Origin: an uncultured Eubacterium sp.
GTDB taxonomy: Bacteria > Bacillota > Clostridia > Lachnospirales > Lachnospiraceae
DNA length: 64,000 nucleotides
Reading direction: 5' to 3'
Assembly: GCA_949959185.1 (NCBI GenBank)
Contig: CATLIX010000010.1
Span: 1 to 64,000, forward strand
Part shown: positions 54,757 to 63,331 of the stretch, piece after piece
Position numbering within the stretch: position 1 is the first letter of the stretch
Layout of the letters: each line of letters begins with the position of its first letter
Position numbers and translations under genes: made by a program
The notes under the pieces: model-generated
The model's input: only the letters and a program-made list of their open reading frames with translations
Told to the model about the DNA's origin: nothing
Database searches by the model: none

Positions 54757-55845
54757 TCACTGTCTGCTCATGTACGCATCATAAAAATCCAGAATCCGCT
54801 GCATTAACGCAGAATCAAATTCATAGCATTTGCTTTTATCCAGATTTTTTTCCATAAATTCCGCCTTTATTTCGGCATTGTATTCACCGCCATGGGCTTC
54901 CACATAAGATTTATAATCTTTGTTTAACTGCTCTTTATAACGTCTTGCCCCGTCCGAATAATATACGCTGTCGTGCCCTCTGTCCTCGTATTCTACAAAA
55001 CAAAACCGGGAATCATCCCCATATGTACGGTAAAATTTATCATAGCCGTTTTCCGGCAGAACCGTGGTATCATCTTTACTGTGAAGCACCATAATCCCGG
55101 CGTCGGAGGCCGCAAATCCATCCATTGCGCTGTAAGCGGCATATTTTCCAAATTTCAGCCGCTCATACAGAGAGACATAGGGCATAAAAAATTTGATGAC
55201 AGGGCCTGCCATGGTTTCCCCCTGCTGCTCAAATAAATCGGCAGAACAGTCAAATCCGGCCACAAGCACTGCCGCTTTCACATCCGGATGGCAGTTCAGC
55301 ACGCAGCCTGCGGAATAACCTCCCCAGCTGTGACCAAACAATGCAATGGGCAACCCCTGATATGCGTCCGCTTCCTTTACATAGCGCAAAGCATAATCCA
55401 AATCTATAATTCCCTGGGGAAGACCTCCTACAGAGTCGCCTTCGCTTTTATCATTTCCGGTTCCGTCATAAGCAAAGACAAGATACCCGTTAGAAGTAAA
55501 ATAATCGGCAACGTCCATATAGGTGTTGTGTCCGCCGCCTCCAAGACCATGAGCCAGTACAATCACGCCTTTCACGTCCTGATTATCTTTTGCATACTGA
55601 TATCCTGCCAGAAGCTGTCCGTGACTGGAAGGAAATGTACATTCTGTGACTTCCAGTCCTTCAAATTCATTGACGGAATAAGCCATCCATTGGGCAGTCT
55701 CAAATCTTTCTCCGAAATTATCCTGATAAACCATAACTGTCATAGCGGGCATCAGAACAAGAAAAAATACAGCCAGCACGCACCCTGCTGCAATCAGTGC
55801 AATCTTCTTTTTATTTCTGTGATGTTTCCTGATTTTATCTTTCAT
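54757..55845 (-). CDS. Membrane-anchored alpha/beta hydrolase
   Basis: N-terminal membrane anchor (residues 13-38) and an alpha/beta hydrolase fold. The oxyanion region is VVLAHGLGGGGHNTY, the nucleophile elbow is GHSWGGYSAG (Ser), the acid Asp is in VLHSKDDTTVLPE, and the His is in YEDRGHDSVYYSDG. Length 362 aa. Members hydrolyse esters or lysophospholipids. Its stop codon touches the target duplication of the 31-bp element. Confidence 0.88.
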   Translation of the reverse strand: MKDKIRKHHRNKKKIALIAAGCVLAVFFLVLMPAMTVMVYQDNFGERFETAQWMAYSVNEFEGLEVTECTFPSSHGQLLAGYQYAKDNQDVKGVIVLAHGLGGGGHNTYMDVADYFTSNGYLVFAYDGTGNDKSEGDSVGGLPQGIIDLDYALRYVKEADAYQGLPIALFGHSWGGYSAGCVLNCHPDVKAAVLVAGFDCSADLFEQQGETMAGPVIKFFMPYVSLYERLKFGKYAAYSAMDGFAASDAGIMVLHSKDDTTVLPENGYDKFYRTYGDDSRFCFVEYEDRGHDSVYYSDGARRYKEQLNKDYKSYVEAHGGEYNAEIKAEFMEKNLDKSKCYEFDSALMQRILDFYDAYMSRQ

Positions 55846-55909
55846 TTTGTCTGTGTTCTCCTTCGCAGATTTTCGCTGATTTTACAGCTCAGTTTCAAAA
55901 GCAATGATA

Positions 55910-57004
55910 TCAGAACCCTATTTTTATGGTCTTTCCCTTCACATAAACGCCTTCTGAGCGTGTCAGGGACAGCTTCTGCTCCGGAGAAAATCCAATGGTT
56001 TCTCCATCCCGCAAAATGGCTCCTTCCTCCAGAATATAAGCGGAAATATCCAGCATGAAATCATAAACTTCAGAAGCCGGCCGGCTGCTTTCCACCACCT
56101 CCAGCTCATCTTTTCCAAAGGAGTTCAGACCGCTGGTCCAGCTGCTGACTCCCTGTTCATCCTGATACAGTCCCACAAATACCAGATTTCCCAGAGGCAG
56201 TTCCCCCTCTTTCATTACCAGGGCCATCTGATTAAAATGTTCCGGCAGCCATACGGTTCCGCAGTCATAGATTCCAAGGGCATTTGGCGCTTTCAGACAG
56301 GCACAGGTAATTTTCACAAAAAGTTCTCCGGCTTTCCGGGGCTTTGATTCACCGCCCAGTACAGCCACCAGTAAATGGGCTTTGTGATTCTTCGCTGCGG
56401 CAACGGATTTTTCTCTGGTCATAAAATTGCTGTTGGCCCAGTACTCCGCCTCCCCGTCCGGAACGGGCATATCCATAAGCCCCACCGTTACCATCATGTC
56501 ATCTATATCAAATACAATGGCATCCTGTTTGCTTTCCGGATGTTCCGGTTCCTCCGGGCATTCCAGTCCCCAGTCCTCTTTTAACAAGAAACGGAAGTTT
56601 TCCACGTCAAATTCCGGCGCGGACAGCAGGATAAACCCCAGAAAATCTCCAGCCCTGTGTTCTGTGTCCTGATTTTCTTCCTCCTCTTTTGCCCGCTCCA
56701 TCCAGTATTGACGGATTTTTTCTACCATGGCCACGCATTTTTCCTGTGCTGTGGCAGGGTCATACTGTTCCATTTCACTGTAAATATGCCCGCGGTGGCC
56801 CAGCCCTTCCCCGTCATAGCCTCCGCAGACTGCCACTTTCCAGGAACCCAGTTTTGATTTTTTAAACCTGAAAATATAATAATGGAGATCATGCAGGTCA
56901 AATTCCCCGGCAATCTCCAGCTTTGCAGGCTTTTTCCCAAGCTCTTCGGGATGGGAAAGCCATTCTTCCATTACTTCTGCGGCTGCTTTCTGCTGTTCGT
57001 TCAT
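55910..57004 (-). CDS. DUF4261-containing protein
   Basis: 364 aa, soluble and acidic. The C-terminal two thirds (VGLMDMPVPDGEAEYWANSN, REKSVAAAKNHKAHLLVAVLG, EVYDFMLDISAYIL, LRDGETIGFS) follow the DUF4261 pattern. The N-terminal 120 residues form a separate domain (IYSEMEQYDPATAQEKCVAMVEKI). Function unknown; such proteins often lie near other DUF4261/SMI1-type genes in accessory regions. Confidence 0.7.
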   Translation of the reverse strand: MNEQQKAAAEVMEEWLSHPEELGKKPAKLEIAGEFDLHDLHYYIFRFKKSKLGSWKVAVCGGYDGEGLGHRGHIYSEMEQYDPATAQEKCVAMVEKIRQYWMERAKEEEENQDTEHRAGDFLGFILLSAPEFDVENFRFLLKEDWGLECPEEPEHPESKQDAIVFDIDDMMVTVGLMDMPVPDGEAEYWANSNFMTREKSVAAAKNHKAHLLVAVLGGESKPRKAGELFVKITCACLKAPNALGIYDCGTVWLPEHFNQMALVMKEGELPLGNLVFVGLYQDEQGVSSWTSGLNSFGKDELEVVESSRPASEVYDFMLDISAYILEEGAILRDGETIGFSPEQKLSLTRSEGVYVKGKTIKIGF

Positions 57005-57037
57005 ATAGGTATCCTCCTGTACATTCTCTGCATTTCC

Positions 57038-57362
57038 TTATCTGCACACATAAACCAGTTCTGTGATTCCGTTATAAGTCTGTGTATGAACCAGCCGGAG
57101 CTTTATTTCACTGGAAAGTTCCCCAAACAGGCGAATACCGGAGCCTAAAATTACAGGTATCACAGAGATATAATAAATCTGTTGCAACCTGGTGATAAGT
57201 GTTCCATCCCATAACAACGGTATCCATGTCTTTCACAAAATCAGAATACGTATCTGTATTTTCCTCATCGCTGCCATGTCCATGAAGCCAGTTCACACTT
57301 CCGCGACGGTCTGCAATATATCCGTCAAGGCTCATTGCAATGTACAGGGTAACTGTTCTCAT
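57038..57362 (-). pseudogene. RibD-C/DHFR-like reductase with internal deletion
   Basis: The N-terminus MRTVTLYIAMSLDGYIADRRG and VKDMDTVVMGWNTYHQV match the dihydrofolate-reductase-like RibD C-terminal family. After HQVAT the frame breaks. The family C-terminus IYYISVIPVILGSGIRLFG continues in another frame to a stop at 57038. About 80 central residues are missing. Its start overlaps the 3' end of the orphan hsdS half. Confidence 0.85.
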
Positions 57363-57978
57363 TTCTGTCCTCCGGTTCGTTTCTTATTGCATTTTGCTGC
57401 ATATCATATGAAAATTTTGATTTGTCGACCTGGTGGACAAAGGCGGCGAACCGGTTTTGGAGTTCTAATGGGGGTAACATAAGTTTCAACTTGTTGCATT
57501 TTCCAACATTGAAATGTTGCTGTGCTGCCCCACCTGTTCCCTCCTCAATCTGCTTTTTCCCATGTGACATATTGACATATGCGCAAAGATAATAAGAATT
57601 TACTTTATCATAATTTGGACGTACAATAATAATATCAATTGCATTACACCCTGCATATTGTTCAGTCACTACACAAGCAGTTCCTGGTGCTCCAGATCTT
57701 ACTACCAGCAAATCATTTTCATGCAAAATTGTCTTCGAATTCTTTTCATGACCTTCTCTTGAAAAATAAACCCAATCATCATCTTTTATACATCCATTAC
57801 CGATGTTCAACGACCGGAATGCTCGAATACCATTTCTTTCATCTGTATAATATTGCGAGGGCTTTATAACCACACCTACCTGAACATCTGCTATATCTCC
57901 TACATTAACGACGTCCCATTTTTTAGAATTATTCTCATCCCCGAACACCTCAATAAACCGGGATTTGAAATCACGCAA
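57325..57978 (-). pseudogene. Orphan hsdS 3' half (second target-recognition domain)
   Basis: Begins in the central conserved motif KSRFIEVFGD with a TTG as first possible start, then a single target-recognition domain and the distal conserved block LPPLELQNRFAAFVHQVDKSK. The last 30 residues run into the RibD-like pseudogene. It lacks a promoter-proximal half and directly follows the recombinase gene (8-nt overlap). The 53-bp distal repeat (57413-57465) matches 60005-60057 at 51 positions. Probably silent unless joined to a 5' half. Confidence 0.85.
57953..57966. repeat. 14-bp core shared with 63348-63361 (putative att, left)
   Basis: ATAAACCGGGATTT on the plus strand, identical to 63348-63361 and in the same hsdS codon register (K-S-R-F). 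It lies 4 bp from the recombinase stop codon. A wider 27-bp match (57937-57963) is shared with the intact hsdS at 60556-60582. Confidence 0.6.
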
Positions 57979-58963
57979 TAAATTTTCTGTGAGATTGTTT
58001 TACATTATTCTGGTCTACCATTGCGTACTGCATGGTAGTGTCAATTTTAGAATGTCCCAGTAACCTTTGCACCTGTTCCACAGGCATTCCCTTATCAATC
58101 GCTTTCGTTGCCAGAGTCCTTCGGAATTTATGTGGATGTACTCTGGATATCTCCAGCTTTCTCCCAAGTTTACGCAAACGTATTTCCACGCCGCTTATCT
58201 CCAGCCTGTTATATGGCTTTAGCAACGATACAAACAAAGCCGGATTATCATCATTCCTTGAATCCAGATAATTTTTCAAATGTATCTTAGTCCTCGCGTC
58301 AAAATAAACCGGCCTTTCCTTACTTCCCTTTCCAAAAACAACACATTCCCGATTTTCAAAATCTATATCAGAAATATTGAGCTTTACCAGTTCCCCCACA
58401 CGCATTCCGGTAGACGCAAGCATATCAATCATTGCCAAATCCCGAAGATTTTCCGTATTGTCTCTTAACAGTTCTAATGCCTCGTCTGAATAGGTCTCTT
58501 TCACAGTTTTATTGGTCTTTATTTTGTGAATCCGCCTGACGGGACTTTTCATAATATAATTTTCTTCTTCCAGCCAGGAAAAAAAGCTGGATAATATGCG
58601 GCGTATATTGTCTGTATTTACCTTACTGCAATGATTTACCTGCTGATATTCTGCCAGGTACTTCCGGAGATGGTCCGTCGTCATCCGAGTTACATGGAGT
58701 CCCATTTTTTCAAGCATTTTCTTCAAGGTTGCCTTATAATATCGGATGGTTTTTTCGCTGCAACCCTCCACTTTTTTCGCAGCCAGAAACTTACTCAACA
58801 GTTCCTCGTTGGAATACTCGCTTTGGAACACATTATCTTCGATTACCACAACCTCCACACTCCATAAACAATGTTCCAGTACACGATGGAGCCTTTCTAA
58901 TTGAGCATTATCCAATATTCCTAACATTTCCTGTTCGATTTTGGTGATAATTTGCTTTTTCAT
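57971..58963 (-). CDS. Tyrosine recombinase (XerC/D-like integrase)
   Basis: 330 aa. SAM-like core-binding domain (50-145) and a catalytic domain with the complete set Arg188 (TGMRVGEL), Lys around 212-216, His278-x-x-Arg281 (HPHKFRR), His304 (LLGHSK) and nucleophile Tyr313. AAGAGGT precedes the ATG. Position between an intact hsdS and an orphan hsdS half argues for a role in cassette integration or specificity switching at this locus. Confidence 0.92.
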   Translation of the reverse strand: MKKQIITKIEQEMLGILDNAQLERLHRVLEHCLWSVEVVVIEDNVFQSEYSNEELLSKFLAAKKVEGCSEKTIRYYKATLKKMLEKMGLHVTRMTTDHLRKYLAEYQQVNHCSKVNTDNIRRILSSFFSWLEEENYIMKSPVRRIHKIKTNKTVKETYSDEALELLRDNTENLRDLAMIDMLASTGMRVGELVKLNISDIDFENRECVVFGKGSKERPVYFDARTKIHLKNYLDSRNDDNPALFVSLLKPYNRLEISGVEIRLRKLGRKLEISRVHPHKFRRTLATKAIDKGMPVEQVQRLLGHSKIDTTMQYAMVDQNNVKQSHRKFIA

Positions 58964-59024
58964 GTCGATATACCTCTTTTCTTTTGTATGGTATCAACAT
59001 TCTACACCGTTCCGAACCTTTCAT

Positions 59025-59462
59025 CTATGCGGAAAGTATTTTTCCTTCTTTATAGCAGGCTGCAATATAATCCCGTGGCTGATAATATAAATCAGAATTA
59101 AAATTCAAAATTCTTTCTGTAAGCCAGGATTCGTAGACTTCTCTGATTCCGGTTATTACATTTGCTTCCTCATAGCAGTCTTCCACCAAGCGGGCAAAAA
59201 CTTCTCCGATATCCCAGTAATCCGGAACAGAATACTGACAATTTGATAAATTATCGTAATTCCCGTTGGCAATCTCATCTTTTTGTATAAAATCATCTGC
59301 AACCTTTTCGATTGGCTCACAATGAAAAATATCCGCATAATCATAAATACGCTGCAAATCTCTGCCCAAAGAATTCACAATATCCCATCTGTTATTATGG
59401 GTTTTTCTTGCAATATATTCAATCAGACTGCACACATAAAACAAATTATTATCATTCTTCAT
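59025..59462 (-). CDS. Partner protein of DUF3990, putative antitoxin
   Basis: 145 aa, helical, no known catalytic motif (VCSLIEYIARKTHNNRWDIVNSLGRD, EPIEKVADDFIQ). It overlaps the DUF3990 gene by 11 nt and is translated after it. Similar proteins accompany DUF3990 genes elsewhere as I recall. A protective role is inferred from this pairing only. Confidence 0.6.
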   Translation of the reverse strand: MKNDNNLFYVCSLIEYIARKTHNNRWDIVNSLGRDLQRIYDYADIFHCEPIEKVADDFIQKDEIANGNYDNLSNCQYSVPDYWDIGEVFARLVEDCYEEANVITGIREVYESWLTERILNFNSDLYYQPRDYIAACYKEGKILSA

Positions 59463-59922
59463 ATACCTGCACTCCTTCTGAAAATTTTAATGTGGTCAGT
59501 GCTCTTGCCGTATGAAAACTGATTTGGTGTGTTGGATACTTAAATTTAGCCAGCTCCCAAAATGCAGCTCTTGAGTATTTTCCATCAATAAAACCCTGTA
59601 CATAATTATAAATTGTGTCGTCTGCCATCGGCCCTTCTACAATATCGTAATCATGCCCGGTTCCAGTTCTGCAGGCTACAATAAAATCCAGCCATTCTTC
59701 TGTCATTTTCTCAAATGTAAGCACCTTTAATTTGGGGTTGGGCGTATATTCAAAAACGCTGATATAGCCTGCCTCGCCAAATCTTGTGGCCCAGCGTTTT
59801 GCCTGTTTTTCCATTACAGTGCAATAAAAGCCAAAATAAAAATCCTTATTATACTTCGTCACTCTGATTTCCGGCATCTCTACAATTTGAGAACTTCCAT
59901 GGTAAATAATTGTCTTTTCCAT
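59452..59922 (-). CDS. DUF3990 protein, ADP-ribosyltransferase-like putative toxin
   Basis: 156 aa. IIYHGSSQIVEMPEIR, DFYFGFYCTVMEKQAKRWA and SVFEYTPNP fit DUF3990, a family related by fold to ADP-ribosyltransferases. It lies 3 nt after the intact hsdS stop and overlaps its partner gene. Located between the hsdS and the recombinase, it could stabilise the cassette as a toxin-antitoxin unit. Confidence 0.7.
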   Translation of the reverse strand: MEKTIIYHGSSQIVEMPEIRVTKYNKDFYFGFYCTVMEKQAKRWATRFGEAGYISVFEYTPNPKLKVLTFEKMTEEWLDFIVACRTGTGHDYDIVEGPMADDTIYNYVQGFIDGKYSRAAFWELAKFKYPTHQISFHTARALTTLKFSEGVQVYEE

Positions 59923-59925
59923 ATT

Positions 59926-61113
59926 TCATTGCTCCTGCCCAAAATACTGCTGCATTAATGCTTTTTTCAGTGTCTCCAGTTTTTCAAGGCTCTGCTTTAC
60001 TGCCAATTTTGATTTGTCGGTCTGGTGGACAAAGGCGGCGAACCGGTTTTGGAGTTCGATTGGAGGCATAATTACAGGAAAATTTTCCACCTGGTCAATA
60101 TTTATCTGGCGCTTATCAATTCCTCCAACACATACTCTTCGGATATATTTCCTATATGCTTCACCTGTTAAAATTGTAACCACAAATTCTGGTACAACCT
60201 CGTGATTTAGCCGTACGAGATAAATATGTCCATTTATATTCGCACTATTATCTCTTCCAAAAAACAAAGCTGCTCTTCCCAGGCTACTGTTTTCCGTATT
60301 TATTCTTCCCGTCTTTGTTATAAGAATATCTTTATAATGTAAACTGCTTTTCTTCATTTTTTCATGAGTCTTTTCATCAATATAGACCACATCATCAAAT
60401 TCTATTCTATTTCTCCACACATTTTGACTTCTTAAAAATATCGTTCCTGAATCAACATAATTTTCATTTCCGCCTTTAGGAGTATTTCCATTGGTAATAA
60501 GTACAGAAAGAGTTTTTAACCTTTTAACTTGCCATCCCAGTGGATTTTCAATAGGATCCCCGAACACCTCAATAAACCGGGAGCTGACAAGTTCATCTAA
60601 CATTTCTAATTGGTATTTACCAATGCTTAACAATGTACAAACTCTGTCTAAAATTCTGCATATTTCCTCTTGCTTTCCGAGATTTGGACATGATATTCTG
60701 ATTTCCTGCAAATCTGTTTTATTAAATCCAGCCTGGGCTGCTCTGGAACCAACATTTAAAATGGCATTCTGAAACACATCTGATAAAAGATAATAATATA
60801 GATACCGTTTATTCAACATATTTTCATCAGGTATAGTTTTCATGATTGCAACATTATAAGCGCCTGATAATCCCGTTAATATTTTTCCCACAGAAGCCCC
60901 ATAACGAGCAATCAATATATCATCTTCGCAACAGGTCTTAATATTTGGACTAATTTTCACATATTCCGGCTTTACCCTGTCTGCCTGAGTAAAATCCCGA
61001 ATCTGCAACATTCTGATATATCCGTCTTTTTCTTCATCTATCCACTGCTCTTTTGGCGGTTGTGAACCTCCCTGAAAATCACAGACATCACAAAGATTTA
61101 CTAAATTCCTCAT
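59926..61113 (-). CDS. hsdS: Type I restriction specificity subunit
   Basis: 395 aa, complete. TRD1 (1-150), central conserved repeat (LDELVSSRFIEVFGDP), TRD2 and distal repeat (MPPIELQNRFAAFVHQTDKSKLAVKQSLEKLETLKKAL). The two coiled-coil repeats set the TRD spacing. Start at 61113 with TTGGAG; the frame extends to 61170 over duplicated junk. It defines the DNA target for HsdM/HsdR. It is the only full hsdS here, yet it is not next to hsdM. Confidence 0.92.
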   Translation of the reverse strand: MRNLVNLCDVCDFQGGSQPPKEQWIDEEKDGYIRMLQIRDFTQADRVKPEYVKISPNIKTCCEDDILIARYGASVGKILTGLSGAYNVAIMKTIPDENMLNKRYLYYYLLSDVFQNAILNVGSRAAQAGFNKTDLQEIRISCPNLGKQEEICRILDRVCTLLSIGKYQLEMLDELVSSRFIEVFGDPIENPLGWQVKRLKTLSVLITNGNTPKGGNENYVDSGTIFLRSQNVWRNRIEFDDVVYIDEKTHEKMKKSSLHYKDILITKTGRINTENSSLGRAALFFGRDNSANINGHIYLVRLNHEVVPEFVVTILTGEAYRKYIRRVCVGGIDKRQINIDQVENFPVIMPPIELQNRFAAFVHQTDKSKLAVKQSLEKLETLKKALMQQYFGQEQ

Positions 61114-61144
61114 TTTATCATCTCCAACAAACCATATTTCTGTT

Positions 61145-61260
61145 ACTTTTCTTCCTGCACAATATAACACTCATTCTGACAGAATCTTTTCTTTATGCCG
61201 GATTTCCAGTTCTCCACTAAAAATTTTTTTCCTTTTGGAATCAACCCCAGGTTAGTCCAT
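61145..61260 (-). repeat. Duplicated, scrambled 3' ends of the kinase/partner module
   Basis: On the minus strand about 61255-61190 resembles 62860-62770 (the end of the HipA-like remnant). It continues into GAGTGTTATATTGTGCAGG (61180-61150), which matches 62395-62345 (the end of the partner gene). The intervening sequence is missing, so it is a deleted second copy of that module. Nothing else is seen between 61114 and 61316. Confidence 0.7.
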
Positions 61261-61316
61261 GAGGAAACACAGACAGGTAGAAAATTCTAACATCAGGAAA
61301 TTTTCCAAAGAGGGCT

Positions 61317-62237
61317 TTATGACTGTATATCGAACATGGACATCAGTTTTCTGAAGGTATCCTGTCCATCCAGACAAGTATCTGTCAGATAGCCTTTCTC
61401 CCGTTCCCATTCAGAGAGCCCCCGATAATAATACATTTTTTTGTCATCCTCAATGATAAACGGAATAAGCCCGAAGCGCAGACACTCTTTTAATGCAATC
61501 AGCCTGCCGACTCTGCCATTACCATCCTGGAATGGATGAATGCGTTCAAACACGTAATGGAAACGAATGATGTCGTTAATTGTGACAGCAGTTTTAGCCT
61601 CATATTCAGAGAGCAGAACTTTCATATGTGAAGCAACCTCTTTCGGCTTTGCAGTTTCATGACCGCCAACCACATTGGCCCTTTTCTTATAATCCCCAAC
61701 GGCAAACCATGCAAGCGAAGAATCCTTTGTACTTTGCTTCAAAATGCGGTGAAATTCCCTGATGATATCTTCGGTAAGTGGTTCTTCTGCCATATCAATA
61801 CAAAAGTCGACAGCGCGAAAATGATTGACGGTTTCGATAATGTCATCCACAGGTATACCTTCTCCGATATCTATTGTGTTTGTTTCAAAAATCAGCCTGG
61901 TCTGATCTTCACTGAGCCTGCTGCCCTCTATGTGGTTGGAATTATAGGTCATCCGTACCTGAAGCTCATGGTACAGCCCCCCAGGCATACGGATGTTTTT
62001 TTCATCTCTAAGCGTTTGAAGCAAACTGTTATCCGAAATGGTCTGGCATAGCTCATCTGCAGAACAACCGAAAAAAGCAGCCATTTTTTCAAGAACATGA
62101 GGAGCGATTTTCTCTCCCCGTCCGATTTTTGCAATTGTACGTGAGGAAATCCCAAGTTCCTTAGCCAGTGCAGTTTTCGTCAGACCTTTTTCATTTAGTT
62201 TTTGCAACAGATTGGAATATGAAATCGTGGTGTTCAC
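61317..62237 (-). CDS. HTH-Fic protein (AMPylase-type) with self-inhibitory motif
   Basis: 306 aa. N-terminal XRE HTH (residues 8-62, LTKTALAKELGISSRTIAKIGRG), then inhibitory helix motif S-x-x-x-E-G (Ser100, Glu104, Gly105) and the Fic core HPFQDGNGRVGR with catalytic His234. GTG start with an AAGGA site. Because the inhibitory motif is in the same chain, it should be auto-inhibited (class II). The HTH suggests it controls its own promoter, which carries three 9-bp repeats. Confidence 0.88.
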   Translation of the reverse strand: MNTTISYSNLLQKLNEKGLTKTALAKELGISSRTIAKIGRGEKIAPHVLEKMAAFFGCSADELCQTISDNSLLQTLRDEKNIRMPGGLYHELQVRMTYNSNHIEGSRLSEDQTRLIFETNTIDIGEGIPVDDIIETVNHFRAVDFCIDMAEEPLTEDIIREFHRILKQSTKDSSLAWFAVGDYKKRANVVGGHETAKPKEVASHMKVLLSEYEAKTAVTINDIIRFHYVFERIHPFQDGNGRVGRLIALKECLRFGLIPFIIEDDKKMYYYRGLSEWEREKGYLTDTCLDGQDTFRKLMSMFDIQS

Positions 62238-62243
62238 CTTCTT

Positions 62244-62304
62244 CCTTTACTTATTATACCCTGAAAAGCTGAAAAGTAAAGGTTTCTTTGTGAAAAAGTA
62301 AAGG
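62244..62304 (-). promoter_or_regulatory. Three AAGTAAAGG boxes, candidate operator of the HTH-Fic gene
   Basis: AAGTAAAGG occurs at 62274-62282 and 62296-62304 (22 bp apart, two helical turns) and inverted as CCTTTACTT at 62244-62252. They cover the presumed promoter immediately upstream of the GTG start. Confidence 0.55.
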
Positions 62305-62350
62305 GAAAGACAGTCAAACACTTTGTAATGTATTATAATTCAACCGAACC

Positions 62351-62704
62351 TTATCCCTGTTCCCTTTCTTCCTGCACAATATAACACTCATCCTGACAGC
62401 TCCGTCCCTCATTTTTTACCAGAAACTGAAACTCATCATACTCTGTCATATGGTTTACTTTCAAAATCTGCCCTATATTCTGGCGTTCCGGCGGCGTTAC
62501 CCTTTGACATACCCAGCGATAACTCCACTCTTTCCCTATCCTGCGCTGATTCTTCCTGATGAAATCTGATATGATAAATGGTGCCTCATGGCTTTTTACC
62601 GTTTCCGGTATTTCAATTTCATACTCTTTTTTTTGTTCATCATAATACAGATAACCCACTGTTTTTCCACCATAATATGCATTTTTAATTGCAAATTTCA
62701 ACAT
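62351..62704 (-). CDS. Conserved hypothetical partner of a HipA-like kinase
   Basis: 117 aa, no known domain; IGKEWSYRWVCQRVTPPERQNIGQIL is a conserved-looking block. It overlaps the 3' end of the HipA-like remnant by 20 nt. I recall similar gene pairs in Lachnospiraceae without an assigned function. Its 3' end is duplicated at 61150-61185. Confidence 0.55.
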   Translation of the reverse strand: MLKFAIKNAYYGGKTVGYLYYDEQKKEYEIEIPETVKSHEAPFIISDFIRKNQRRIGKEWSYRWVCQRVTPPERQNIGQILKVNHMTEYDEFQFLVKNEGRSCQDECYIVQEEREQG

Positions 62705-63303
62705 ATTTTTTCCACCTCTTCCAAAGCATTTCCCATATTTTATCCAAATGCTCCTTTGGTAAAACCTGCTCTAAATCCTGCAGAATCTTTTCTTTATGCC
62801 AAATTTTCAGTTCTCCATTGAAAAAATTTTTCCCTTTGGGAAGCAACCCCAGGTTATATTCTAAAGACTTTGAACCAATAAAATTATTTACTGCTCTGTC
62901 TTCCATGACATCAAAATTCCAGAGGACTTTCCCCATTCTCACGATATAATTCATAAAAAATATCATAGACAGCTTTTGTTTCATTTTCTTTTCTGAAATT
63001 AACAGACCTGGAAACATACCCCTCTGTTTCCTGCCCGTCAATATTAATTTTTGCAAATACAAGCTGATAGTTTAAATGAGGGATTTCCAATATTTCCAGC
63101 AATCTTGACACAATCAGTTCATTTACACATTCGTGTCCAAATATACCACGGTAACTGTCATAATTCGACAGCTTATAATATAACCGCACTCCTTCTTTTT
63201 CTTCATATGCCTTAAGAAAACATCCCGGAGTTCCCAGTGATATCTTCTTATTTACCCAATCTAAATGCCTTAAATCCTGGATATCTTTTATAAAATCCTT
63301 CAT
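62685..63303 (-). pseudogene. HipA/CtkA-like protein kinase remnant
   Basis: The 5' part (63303-62911) has GTPGCFLKAYEEKEGVRLYYKLSNYDS and FGHECVNELIVSRLLEILEIPHLNY, resembling the N-lobe of HipA/CtkA-like kinases. It then shifts frame at about 62945 and continues as VLWNFDVMEDRAVNNFIGSKSLEYNL to a stop at 62685. The catalytic H-x-D/N-x-x-N segment is largely missing, so the gene looks deleted and frameshifted. Confidence 0.6.
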
Positions 63304-63331
63304 CTCAATTTCTCCTGCACCATTTTGCCTG

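Noticed and set aside
57413..60057. Classical invertible hsdS shufflon
   Set aside because: All hsdS copies and repeats in the window face the same way, so simple inversion cannot occur between them. Deletion, circle formation or insertion fit better.
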